Position numbers and translations under genes: made by a program. This document shows positions 18,213 to 26,465 of a stretch of DNA of 64,000 nt, in pieces. How positions within the stretch are numbered: position 1 is the stretch's first letter; every line of letters begins with the position of its first letter. Origin of the DNA: JBKEAR01 sp047972425 (GTDB taxonomy: Bacteria; Pseudomonadota; Alphaproteobacteria; JBKEAR01). The stretch is from positions 1 through 64,000 of the forward strand of contig JBKEAR010000039.1 of NCBI GenBank assembly GCA_047972425.1, given 5' to 3'. Below the pieces are notes generated by a model. The model was not told where the DNA came from. It saw nothing but the letters and a program-made list of their open reading frames with translations, and ran no database searches.

Positions 18213-18956
18213 TTAACGTCTCCTTTGTAAATAAGTCATTAAGCCGTAGCCAACAATACAAGATATAATTGTGGCTAAAATACCATAAAGAAGCGGCTTA
18301 AATTGCGCCAACTCCCACACACGGGCAAGTAAGCCAATTTTATCGATACTGAGCGATGTTGTTTGTGCCGAGACGACATCACCGTCTTTAACCGCATAAA
18401 TATATACCTCATAAGAACCAATTGGTGCATTAGCCGGAAAGTTAAGGCGTGCCTGAAAGAGATGATCGCCGACAAAATTAACGTCCGAGACTTCCTCTAC
18501 CCATCGCCCTTGCTTTTGCATATTACGCACCAAGGCTTGGCGCCAATATTCAAGCTCACTTTCATCAATATTTTCAATGGGTCGCCCGATAACAGACGCT
18601 AAGCTGATGCGCTTTTGCCGTAAAACTTCCGGATCCATAAGCTCGTTGATATCTTTGCTTGCAGCCAGCATATAAAAACCAGGAACAGATTCAAAAGTAA
18701 CCGAGCGCCGATTAACCCAAATGCCAAACACACGTTCTTTTTTCCAAACCTGTGCTTGCCCGGGTAGCCCCCTAACCTCAATAATAATTTCTGAATCGCC
18801 AATGATATCACCCATCAATGTAACTTCCGAGCCTTTATAGCTCATTGTCACCGGAACCAAATTATTGGATAATGCAGCCTCAACTTGCTCATTAGCATAT
18901 ATATTAAGTGAAAATAAAAAGGTAAAAAATACGATGAAAAATCGGGTTATTCTCAT
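18213..18956 (-). CDS. TIGR02186-type membrane-anchored periplasmic protein
   Basis: The 247-residue protein has a signal peptide (MRITRFFIVFFTFLFSLNIYA), a periplasmic domain of about 190 residues with MSYKGSEVTLMGDI and VWVNRRSV-like strands, and a single C-terminal membrane helix ending in QRRR. I recognise it as the alphaproteobacterial family TIGR02186, which is uncharacterised. It overlaps the permease gene by 4 bases (ATGA), so both are made together. The topology, a large outer domain with one C-terminal anchor, would suit a partner or gate for the permease, but that is inference. Confidence 0.8.
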   Translation of the reverse strand: MRITRFFIVFFTFLFSLNIYANEQVEAALSNNLVPVTMSYKGSEVTLMGDIIGDSEIIIEVRGLPGQAQVWKKERVFGIWVNRRSVTFESVPGFYMLAASKDINELMDPEVLRQKRISLASVIGRPIENIDESELEYWRQALVRNMQKQGRWVEEVSDVNFVGDHLFQARLNFPANAPIGSYEVYIYAVKDGDVVSAQTTSLSIDKIGLLARVWELAQFKPLLYGILATIISCIVGYGLMTYLQRRR

Positions 18957-19870
18957 TGTAATATTCCCTCAATAAAGCGAATATTATAGATATCCGATGG
19001 TGTAAGGATAAGGTCGAGCAATAATTTAAAGGCAACAGCTAAAACCACAAGAGCCAATAACACCCGTAATTGCTCGCCCCTTAAACGAGAGCCAAATATT
19101 GCCCCGATATTAACGCCGATAACACCACCAATTAAGAGAACAAGCGCTAAAACAACATCCACGGTTTGGGTGGATACGGCTTGTAATATGGTTACGTTAG
19201 CTGCTGTAAAAATAATCTGAAAAAGTGATGTACCAATCACTACGCGGGTGGGCATGCCGATAATATAAATCATTGCGGGTACTAAAATAAAACCACCACC
19301 AACCCCCATTAAAGCAGAGATTAAACCAACGGAAAACCCGACGATTAGTGGCAAAAGAGCGCTCATATAAAGGCCGGATTTCCGAAAGCGCATTTTAAAG
19401 GGTAAACGGTGGCCAATATGGTGATAAGTTCGCGAGCCGATATGTTGTTTGGTTTTTCTTAGACTATTCACACCTTCAATAAGCATTGTAATCCCGATAA
19501 ATCCTAAAAAGACGATATATAAAATACTAATAAGAAGGTCAATTTGTCCCATTTTGCGTAATGCCGAGAATATCGCAACACCAAGCGTAGAGCCTGTTAT
19601 ACCACCAACCAGTAAGATAAGCCCCATCGGGACATCAACATTTTGCCGCCGCCAATGTTGAATAACCCCAGCTAAACTTTGCCCTGATATTTGGTTAGAT
19701 TGTGTTGCCACGGCTACAGGTGCAGGTACACCTAAAAAAATTAATAAAGGTGTGAGCAAAAAACCACCCCCAACACCAAACAACCCCGAGAGTATCCCCA
19801 CGCCAAAACCAAGGCCTAAGAGGAGAAATATATTCATCGAAATTTCGGCGATAGGTAGATAGACCTGCAT
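18953..19870 (-). CDS. TauE/SafE-family permease
   Basis: The 305-residue protein has eight or so membrane segments and two copies of the family signature, GILSGLFGVGGGFLLTP near the start and GLISALMGVGGGFILVP in the second half. The family exports or imports sulfur-containing organic anions such as sulfite or sulfoacetate. I chose the ATG giving MQVYLPIAEISMN because relatives begin there; a TTG seven codons upstream is possible. It heads the operon with the TIGR02186-type protein and the stress protein. The substrate is unknown. Confidence 0.88.
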   Translation of the reverse strand: MQVYLPIAEISMNIFLLLGLGFGVGILSGLFGVGGGFLLTPLLIFLGVPAPVAVATQSNQISGQSLAGVIQHWRRQNVDVPMGLILLVGGITGSTLGVAIFSALRKMGQIDLLISILYIVFLGFIGITMLIEGVNSLRKTKQHIGSRTYHHIGHRLPFKMRFRKSGLYMSALLPLIVGFSVGLISALMGVGGGFILVPAMIYIIGMPTRVVIGTSLFQIIFTAANVTILQAVSTQTVDVVLALVLLIGGVIGVNIGAIFGSRLRGEQLRVLLALVVLAVAFKLLLDLILTPSDIYNIRFIEGILQ

Positions 19871-19976
19871 TTTTATTAGTTTCTTATCCAAATTGAGTAA
19901 TTAAGCTTTTATCATACACAGTTTCATTATCTGTGACTAGGGAAATTTACCATTTATATCCCAAAAAAAAGCTAAA

Positions 19977-19997
19977 TGCATAAAATTTAATCATGCA
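19977..19997. promoter_or_regulatory. inverted repeat upstream of amtB, possible activator site
   Basis: TGCAT and ATGCA arms are separated by 11 bases, centred about 120 bases upstream of the expected amtB start of transcription. The distance suits an enhancer for a sigma-54 promoter, but the spacing is 4 bases longer than the NtrC consensus. Confidence 0.3.
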
Positions 19998-20081
19998 AAA
20001 ACGCAAAGATTAAAAAGTAATCAAAATCAATTATAAATAAATTGACCATATTTATATGTTGTTGATATTTAACATTTTATT

Positions 20082-20099
20082 TTTTGGCATGATATTTGC
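20082..20099 (+). promoter_or_regulatory. sigma-54 (-24/-12) promoter of amtB
   Basis: TTTTGGCATGATATTTGC has GG and GC separated by 10 bases and is followed by A. It ends 41 bases before the amtB ATG. It is identical over 18 bases to the element before glnB. Confidence 0.87.
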
Positions 20100-20140
20100 A
20101 ATATATTTTGCGAGAAAAGCCAATTTTAGGAGTTAAATTG

Positions 20141-21421
20141 ATGAATATCGTTAAAAGTAAACTTTACATTCCTGCAATAGCAATAGGAATAATCGGATCG
20201 CTTAATGCATTTGCCGATGAAGTCAATAGTGGTGATACTGCTTGGATTTTAACAGCAACAGCCTTGGTTCTTATGATGACAATCCCTGGGCTTGCCATGT
20301 TTTATGGTGGTATGGTGCGCCGAAAAAATATTTTAGCAACAGCTGGGCAATCTTTTGCAACCGCTATTGTTATCTCTTTGGTATGGGTTGTCATTGGCTA
20401 TAGTTTAGCAGCAGGTGAAGGCAATGCCTATATTGGTGACCTTTCGATGGTATTTTTAAACCATGTAACGCTTGATAGTGTTAACGGAAGCTTGCCCGAA
20501 AGCCTATTTATTACCTTTCAAATGACATTTGCTATTATTACAGCAGCAATTATTACCGGTGCCTTTGCCGATAGAATGAAATTTTCGAGTTTTTTACTCT
20601 TTATTACCGCTTGGTCTATCTTAGTATATAGTCCAATTTGGCACTGGGTATGGGGTGGCGGATTTTTAAGCAGCGATGGCGTGTTAGATTATGCTGGCGG
20701 TACGGTTGTTCATATATCAGCGGGTGTTTCAGGTTTAGTTGCTGCCCTTATTATTGGCCCACGTTATCGCTTTGGTCAAGCCAATATGGCACCATCTAAC
20801 TTAACATATACAATCTTAGGTGGTTCACTTTTATGGGTTGGTTGGTTTGGCTTTAATGCGGGCTCGGCAGTTGCTGCTAATGGCTCGGCGGGTATGGCTA
20901 TATTAGTTACACAAATTGCCGCTGCTGCCGGTGGTTTAGCGTGGACAGCAAGTGAATGGCTCATTCATAAAAAACCATCAATTTTAGGTATGGTTTCAGG
21001 TGCGATTGCTGGTTTAGTTGGTATTACACCGGGCTCGGGATTTGTTGACCCAATGGGGGCTATATTCATTGGTTTAATTACCGGTGTTGCATGTTTCTTT
21101 GGTGCAACCACATTAAAAAATACCCTTAAATATGATGATAGCTTAGATGCCTTTGGTATACATGGTATTGGTGGGCTTGTCGGTGCTGTTTTAACAGGCG
21201 TATTTGCTAAAGAAGCCATTGGCGGAACAAAAGGTGCGTTAGAAGGTAACTTAATGCAAGTTTGGATACAAATAGAAGGTGTTATAGCCACCATCGTTAT
21301 TTCGATTATCGGTACAGCTATTATTTTATTTGCCATTAAAGCCCTTATTGGGTTGCGTGTTACCCAAGAAGAAGAAGTTGAAGGCCTTGATAAAGCTATT
21401 CATGGCGAGGCTATTCACTAA
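20141..21421 (+). CDS. amtB: ammonium transporter AmtB
   Basis: The 426-residue protein has a signal peptide (cleaved after NAFA) and eleven expected membrane helices. The two pore histidines lie in VVHISAGVSG (near residue 190) and GIHGIGGLVGA (near 341). It conducts ammonium and is usually gated by a P-II protein. TAGGAG precedes the ATG chosen; a longer frame starts inside the promoter and is rejected. No glnK is linked, so the glnB product encoded 6 kb away may gate it, if no other P-II exists elsewhere. Confidence 0.97.
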   Translation: MNIVKSKLYIPAIAIGIIGSLNAFADEVNSGDTAWILTATALVLMMTIPGLAMFYGGMVRRKNILATAGQSFATAIVISLVWVVIGYSLAAGEGNAYIGDLSMVFLNHVTLDSVNGSLPESLFITFQMTFAIITAAIITGAFADRMKFSSFLLFITAWSILVYSPIWHWVWGGGFLSSDGVLDYAGGTVVHISAGVSGLVAALIIGPRYRFGQANMAPSNLTYTILGGSLLWVGWFGFNAGSAVAANGSAGMAILVTQIAAAAGGLAWTASEWLIHKKPSILGMVSGAIAGLVGITPGSGFVDPMGAIFIGLITGVACFFGATTLKNTLKYDDSLDAFGIHGIGGLVGAVLTGVFAKEAIGGTKGALEGNLMQVWIQIEGVIATIVISIIGTAIILFAIKALIGLRVTQEEEVEGLDKAIHGEAIH

Positions 21422-21455
21422 ACCTATTGCCCTCCCTTATAAATGAAGTAAACTT

Positions 21456-21488
21456 AAATTGCGCAAATATATTTTGCGCAATTTTTTT
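21456..21488 (+). terminator. intrinsic terminator after amtB
   Basis: A perfect stem AAATTGCGCAAA / TTTGCGCAATTT with a 5-base loop is followed by a T run. Confidence 0.9.
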
Positions 21489-21636
21489 ATAATATATGTT
21501 TCTATGCAAAAGTTTATTGAAACAAATTCCCCATTTATGCAAGCTTGCCGTTTTGTTTCTTTTATTGCAATTATGGACAAAAACGATTAAAACTATATAT
21601 CGATATAGAGATAATAAAAATAATAATAGGCATAGA

Positions 21637-23607
21637 ATGGCAGAGAATTTAGAAAATAATTATTCGGCAAAAAATATTACATTACTCGAGGGGCTAGAGG
21701 CTGTTCGGCATCGGCCGGGCATGTATATTGGGGGTACCGATAGCCGTGCGTTGCACCATATGGTTGCCGAAATTTTGGATAACGCAATGGATGAAGCCGT
21801 TGAAGGCTATGCAACCCGTATAGAGCTTGAATTACATGAGGATTACTCGGTAACGATACGTGATAATGGCCGGGGTATTCCGGTGGATCCCCACCCTTCG
21901 GATCCGACAAAATCGGCATTAGAAATTATTTTCACTAATCTGCACTCTGGTGGTAAATTTAATAACGATAATTACCAAACATCGGGTGGGTTAAACGGTG
22001 TGGGAACATCGGTTGTTAACGCACTTTCGGATAAAGTTGTGGTCGAGGTTGCCCGCGAGCAACAATTGTTTCGCCAAGAATATCAAAAGGGTCGCCCATC
22101 AGGACCGTTAGAAACTGTTGGTGAGGTTAGAAATCGCCGTGGAACCACCATTACTTTTCACCCCGATGGTGATATTTTTGGTGCAACCAATAAATTTAAG
22201 CCTTATCGTTTGTATGAGATGGCACGTTCTCGGGCAAGCTTGTTTAAAGGTGTGGAAATCCGTTGGAAATGTGCCGAAAATCTTTTAACAAGTGACGATA
22301 AAACGCCCCAAGAGGCAACATTACATTTTCCCGGTGGTTTGGTGGATTATTTGCAGTTTCATTTGAATGGTCGCCCAACTATGACCAATACGGCTTTTTC
22401 GGGCGAGGCAAAATTCCCGAATGGTGAGGGCAAAGCGGAATGGGCAATTGCTTGGACAAACACCAATGATTTATCCATAAACACATGGTGTAATACTATC
22501 CCTACTCCCCTTGGTGGAACCCACGAGGCCGGTATGCGCACCGCACTTACAAAAGGCTTGCGTAATTGGGGAGAGCTAACCAATAATCGGGGGGCATCTA
22601 AAATAACAGCCGATGATGTTTTGGCGGGTGGGCATATTATGCTCTCTATCTTTTTAAAAGAACCCCAATTTCAGGGGCAAACCAAAGAAAAACTCACTTT
22701 AGTTTCTGCCCAACGCATGGTTGAAAATGCCATTAGAGATCGGTTTGACTTATGGCTTTCAAGCGCACCGGAGCAAGCCAATATTTTGTTAGATGCTGCC
22801 ATTGACCATGCCGATAGCCGCCTTAAACGCCGTGAGAAAAAGAAAACAACAAGGCAAACAGCCACACAAAGGCTTCGCCTGCCCGGTAAATTAACCGATT
22901 GCGCCCGTACTATTGCCCAAGGGACAGAAATGTTTATTGTAGAAGGTGACTCGGCTGGTGGTTCCGCCAAACAAGCGCGTGATCGTAAAACACAGGCGAT
23001 ATTGCCTATTCGGGGTAAAATCCTCAATGTGGCATCGGCATCGTTAGATAAAATAAAAGCCAACCAAGAAATTAAAGATATTTCTGAGGCTATTGGTTGC
23101 GGTATGGGTAAGGATTTTAATATTGATGATATTCGTTATGAACGTGTTATCATTATGACCGATGCGGACGTAGATGGCGCCCATATCGCCTCTCTTTTGA
23201 TGACGTTTTTCTTTAGATTAATGCCCGAGCTTGTTAAAACAGGCCATCTATATTTGGCAATGCCACCATTATATCGCATTGTTCAGGGTACAAAATCGAT
23301 GTATGCCATGGATGATATTCATAGAGAAGAGCTTTTAAAAACGGAGTTTACCGGCCGCGGAAAAATTGATGTTAGCCGGTTTAAAGGTTTGGGCGAAATG
23401 CCCCCTGCTCAGCTTAAAGAAACAACAATGAACCCCGACAGTCGGACATTGTTAAGGGTAACTTTGCCTGATGCCTTAGATGATTTTTCGGTAGAAGAAT
23501 ATAAAGAGACTGAAAATATCGTTGAAACATTAATGGGTAAAAAACCTGAGGGGCGTTTTAATTTTATTCAAGAAAATGCCGAATTTATCACCGATATTGA
23601 TATTTAG
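21637..23607 (+). CDS. parE: DNA topoisomerase IV subunit B
   Basis: The 656-residue protein has the GHKL ATPase domain (LEGLEAVRHRPGMYIGGT, DNAMDEAVEG, DNGRGIPVD), the transducer domain and the TOPRIM domain (EGDSAGGSAKQARDR near residue 434 and DADVDGAHI). Its length and the motif spelling are those of alphaproteobacterial ParE rather than GyrB. It decatenates replicated chromosomes together with ParC, which is not in the window. I set the start at MAENLENNYS; the frame extends 47 residues upstream, but those are low-complexity and not conserved in the family. Confidence 0.95.
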   Translation: MAENLENNYSAKNITLLEGLEAVRHRPGMYIGGTDSRALHHMVAEILDNAMDEAVEGYATRIELELHEDYSVTIRDNGRGIPVDPHPSDPTKSALEIIFTNLHSGGKFNNDNYQTSGGLNGVGTSVVNALSDKVVVEVAREQQLFRQEYQKGRPSGPLETVGEVRNRRGTTITFHPDGDIFGATNKFKPYRLYEMARSRASLFKGVEIRWKCAENLLTSDDKTPQEATLHFPGGLVDYLQFHLNGRPTMTNTAFSGEAKFPNGEGKAEWAIAWTNTNDLSINTWCNTIPTPLGGTHEAGMRTALTKGLRNWGELTNNRGASKITADDVLAGGHIMLSIFLKEPQFQGQTKEKLTLVSAQRMVENAIRDRFDLWLSSAPEQANILLDAAIDHADSRLKRREKKKTTRQTATQRLRLPGKLTDCARTIAQGTEMFIVEGDSAGGSAKQARDRKTQAILPIRGKILNVASASLDKIKANQEIKDISEAIGCGMGKDFNIDDIRYERVIIMTDADVDGAHIASLLMTFFFRLMPELVKTGHLYLAMPPLYRIVQGTKSMYAMDDIHREELLKTEFTGRGKIDVSRFKGLGEMPPAQLKETTMNPDSRTLLRVTLPDALDDFSVEEYKETENIVETLMGKKPEGRFNFIQENAEFITDIDI

Positions 23608-23633
23608 ATTTTAATAAATAATAGGTAACATCA

Positions 23634-25811
23634 ATGCAAGATAATGAAAATGCCGTGGATTTAAGCCATGCAAAAACGATTAGTGGAAAAATTTTAGAGC
23701 TTGCACGCCCTTATTGGTTTACTAAGACCATAACACCTTTTAAAGTTTTTTGGATTTATATATTATTATTAGCTATCATTGTTTTAAGTTTAGAGATACC
23801 AACGGCATTAATTGTAAAACGCGATACTATTATTGCTATGCTGGGTTTAGATGGCCAAATGGGTTGGGTGAAAAATTGGCAGAGTATCTCGTTTGAGCAG
23901 AATTTTCGGTGGATATTATTAGCTATTACCCCCGATAAATATGATCATATTATTCCAACAAAATTGGTTTTTACCGAATTTTATATTCAATCTATTTGGT
24001 TTATGACTGTTTTTTCAATATGTTATATTGTTTATAAACTACGAAACAAAAGACTAACAACACAAAGACGCGCGGCATTTTTGCTTTTGTTTAATGTTTT
24101 TACGACAATATATTCGGTAAAAATTTTGGTATTCTTAGCCAATTGGTATCGCCTATTTTATAATGCATTACAAGGTCGAGACGAAAATATGTTTTGGCAG
24201 TTGATTACCTTGGTAACGCCATTTTTGTTCTTATATATCTCGGTACTTGTTATACAACTTTATTACCGCCTATATTTACAAGTGGATTGGCGGCGTTTTA
24301 TGACCGAGGCTTTTGATCGCCGTTGGTTAAATAAAAGTGTATATTATCAAACCGAAGTTCATGATCATCGTAGTGATAACCCTGACCAACGGATATCAGA
24401 GGATATAGATCGCTTTACATCAAGCTCGCTCGATTTAAGCTTGGGTTTATTCAAAGCGATTTATACATTATTTGCCTTTTTATTCTTACTGTGGAACTTT
24501 ACCCCAGACGGCGTTGTTGGTTATTGGTCGGCCTATAAATTATCCATGCCAGAAATTGCAATTTTATTTGATGGCCAAAATTTTGTGGAACCCCATAATA
24601 TTAGCATGGCATTCTTCCGTTGGCTATCGGTAGAAAATATCATTGGCCCTTTTATGGTAATGGTGGCTTTTGTTTATGCTATTTTGGGTACGATTGTTGC
24701 CCATTTAATTGCGCGCCCGCTCATTCGCCTATTCTTCCAACAACAGCATTACGAGGCCGATTTCCGTTATTCTCTTATTCGTATTCGGGAAAATGCCGAG
24801 GGTATCGCTCTTTATCGGGGGGAAAAATTAGAGCGTAAAGAGCTCGATTTACGTTTTGGTCGTATTTGGTATAATTATTGGCAGTTGGTAAAATATCAAA
24901 AGCGTTTGTTGGCTTATCGCAGCTTTTATGGCCAATTGGCGGTGTTATTCCCATTTGTTGTCGCATCACCCATTTACTTTCCTTATGTTATCTCCTTTGG
25001 CGCCATATTTATTTTAATTAACGCCTTTGGTGAAATACGGGATTCATTTAGTTGGTTTATCGATAATTACCAAGTGCTTGCTAGTTGGCGGTCAGTTGTT
25101 GATCGTTTGCTTACTTTTGAAGATGCCATGACAAAAGGTGAAAATTTGTTAGCAAATAATCAATTGAAACTCGATGAAGGTTATGAAAAAATAGAGTTCA
25201 TCAATTTGAATGTAATGTTAGATGATGGTAGCTATTTATTTAAAGCCAAGGATATTGCAATTAATCCGGGCGAAAAAGTGTTGGTCACAGGGCCATCGGG
25301 AGCGGGTAAATCCACACTTATACGCACTATTGCAGGTATTTGGCCTTATGCATCGGGTACAATTAATCGCCCTGCTCAAAGTGAAACATTATTTGTGCCG
25401 CAAAAATTATATTTGCCTTTGGGTACATTAAAAAATGCCCTATGTTATCCAATGGATGCCGAAAATTTTGATGATGATTATATCAAAGATTTGCTCCAAA
25501 AAGTAAATTTAGGCCATATTACAAATGAGCTTAATAATAGCGATAATTGGTTGCACCGGCTATCGCCCGGTGAGCAACAACGCTTAGCTGCCGTTCGGAT
25601 TGTTTTAAACAAACCCAAATGGCTATTTTTAGATGAAGCAACATCGGCATTAGATGAAGGTTTAGAATATACAATCTATTCTTTAATCACATCGGAGCTG
25701 AAAGAAAGTACGATTATTTCGGTAGCCCATAAATCATCGGTGCGTCATTTTCATCAGATTGAGCTAAAGATTAATACAGAAACAAAAACTTTAGAGAAAA
25801 TGAATATCTAA
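23634..25811 (+). CDS. SbmA/BacA-type ABC transporter fused to its ATPase
   Basis: The 725-residue protein has an N-terminal membrane region of six or more helices (about residues 40-440) and a C-terminal ATPase with Walker A GPSGAGKST near 552, the variant signature LSPGEQQR near 643 and Walker B WLFLDEATSALD near 663. The membrane part, with DNPDQRISEDIDRFT, is the ABC_membrane_2 (SbmA/BacA, YddA) family that handles peptides, cobalamin or very-long-chain fatty acids. It is longer than the usual 570-620 residues, mainly in the N-terminal half. It follows parE by 26 bases and may share its transcript. Confidence 0.88.
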   Translation: MQDNENAVDLSHAKTISGKILELARPYWFTKTITPFKVFWIYILLLAIIVLSLEIPTALIVKRDTIIAMLGLDGQMGWVKNWQSISFEQNFRWILLAITPDKYDHIIPTKLVFTEFYIQSIWFMTVFSICYIVYKLRNKRLTTQRRAAFLLLFNVFTTIYSVKILVFLANWYRLFYNALQGRDENMFWQLITLVTPFLFLYISVLVIQLYYRLYLQVDWRRFMTEAFDRRWLNKSVYYQTEVHDHRSDNPDQRISEDIDRFTSSSLDLSLGLFKAIYTLFAFLFLLWNFTPDGVVGYWSAYKLSMPEIAILFDGQNFVEPHNISMAFFRWLSVENIIGPFMVMVAFVYAILGTIVAHLIARPLIRLFFQQQHYEADFRYSLIRIRENAEGIALYRGEKLERKELDLRFGRIWYNYWQLVKYQKRLLAYRSFYGQLAVLFPFVVASPIYFPYVISFGAIFILINAFGEIRDSFSWFIDNYQVLASWRSVVDRLLTFEDAMTKGENLLANNQLKLDEGYEKIEFINLNVMLDDGSYLFKAKDIAINPGEKVLVTGPSGAGKSTLIRTIAGIWPYASGTINRPAQSETLFVPQKLYLPLGTLKNALCYPMDAENFDDDYIKDLLQKVNLGHITNELNNSDNWLHRLSPGEQQRLAAVRIVLNKPKWLFLDEATSALDEGLEYTIYSLITSELKESTIISVAHKSSVRHFHQIELKINTETKTLEKMNI

Positions 25812-25888
25812 ACTTACGGATAAAAGCAGTAATGGCCAGTAATTTTATATTTAAATAAGATATCATTGGCTTTAGAGCCAAAGTCTAT

Positions 25889-26086
25889 TTAATTATCCCG
25901 TTCATCAAGCCAAGCCATTTGGATGGCTTCTAAAATTTTTTCGTTACTATTTTCTGGCTCATCATTAAAATCATCAAGCTCACATATCATCTGGTGTAGC
26001 TCGGTAAAACGCAGCGATAAAATTTCGGTATCCGGAAATTTGTCATCGAGTTCAATTGCAATATCTAAAATATCAGTCCACTTCAT
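25889..26086 (-). CDS. iscX: Fe-S assembly protein IscX
   Basis: This 65-residue acidic protein begins MKWTDILDIAIELDDKFPDT and ends EAIQMAWLDERDN, the standard IscX sequence. It binds IscS and iron and tunes cluster assembly. AAGGAG precedes the ATG. It is the last gene of the cysE-isc operon. The hairpin TTGGCT/AGCCAA just downstream has no T tract, so the transcript end is unclear. Confidence 0.95.
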   Translation of the reverse strand: MKWTDILDIAIELDDKFPDTEILSLRFTELHQMICELDDFNDEPENSNEKILEAIQMAWLDERDN

Positions 26087-26097
26087 GATTATGCTCC

Positions 26098-26439
26098 TTA
26101 ATGATGCCCACCAGAGATAACATTGCGTGTTTTTTCGGGTACACGTACTTCTATGCCGTCTAATTCTTCGGTCATCACCACTTGGCAACCTAAGCGCGAT
26201 GTACGGGTTAAACCAAATGCCAAATCAAGCAAATCTTCTTCATCTTCCGATGGTTCATCTAATTTTTTATACCATGATGGCTCCACAATAAGATGGCAAG
26301 TTGAACAAGCCAGTGAGCCTTCACATGCGCCCTCTAAGGGGATATGATTTTGATGGGCGGCCTCTAATAAATTATCGCCAATAGCAACTTCAACTTCTTT
26401 TCGGCTATCATCGGCAAAAACAAAAACGACTTTAGGCAT
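26098..26439 (-). CDS. fdx: [2Fe-2S] ferredoxin, ISC type
   Basis: The 113-residue adrenodoxin-like ferredoxin has ligands in CEGSLACSTC followed by a fourth cysteine in SRLGCQV. It supplies electrons to IscS/IscU during cluster assembly. It lies between hscA and iscX, the order seen in gammaproteobacteria. The C-terminal PEKTRNVISGGHH is a little longer than usual. Confidence 0.95.
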   Translation of the reverse strand: MPKVVFVFADDSRKEVEVAIGDNLLEAAHQNHIPLEGACEGSLACSTCHLIVEPSWYKKLDEPSEDEEDLLDLAFGLTRTSRLGCQVVMTEELDGIEVRVPEKTRNVISGGHH

Positions 26440-26465
26440 ATAATTTTTCCTTAAACAGAATATTT

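Noticed and set aside
21496..21636. Long N-terminal extension of ParE
   Set aside because: The extra 47 residues are hydrophobic then low-complexity, cover the intergenic region after the amtB terminator, and are not found in the family; the ATG at 21637 fits better.
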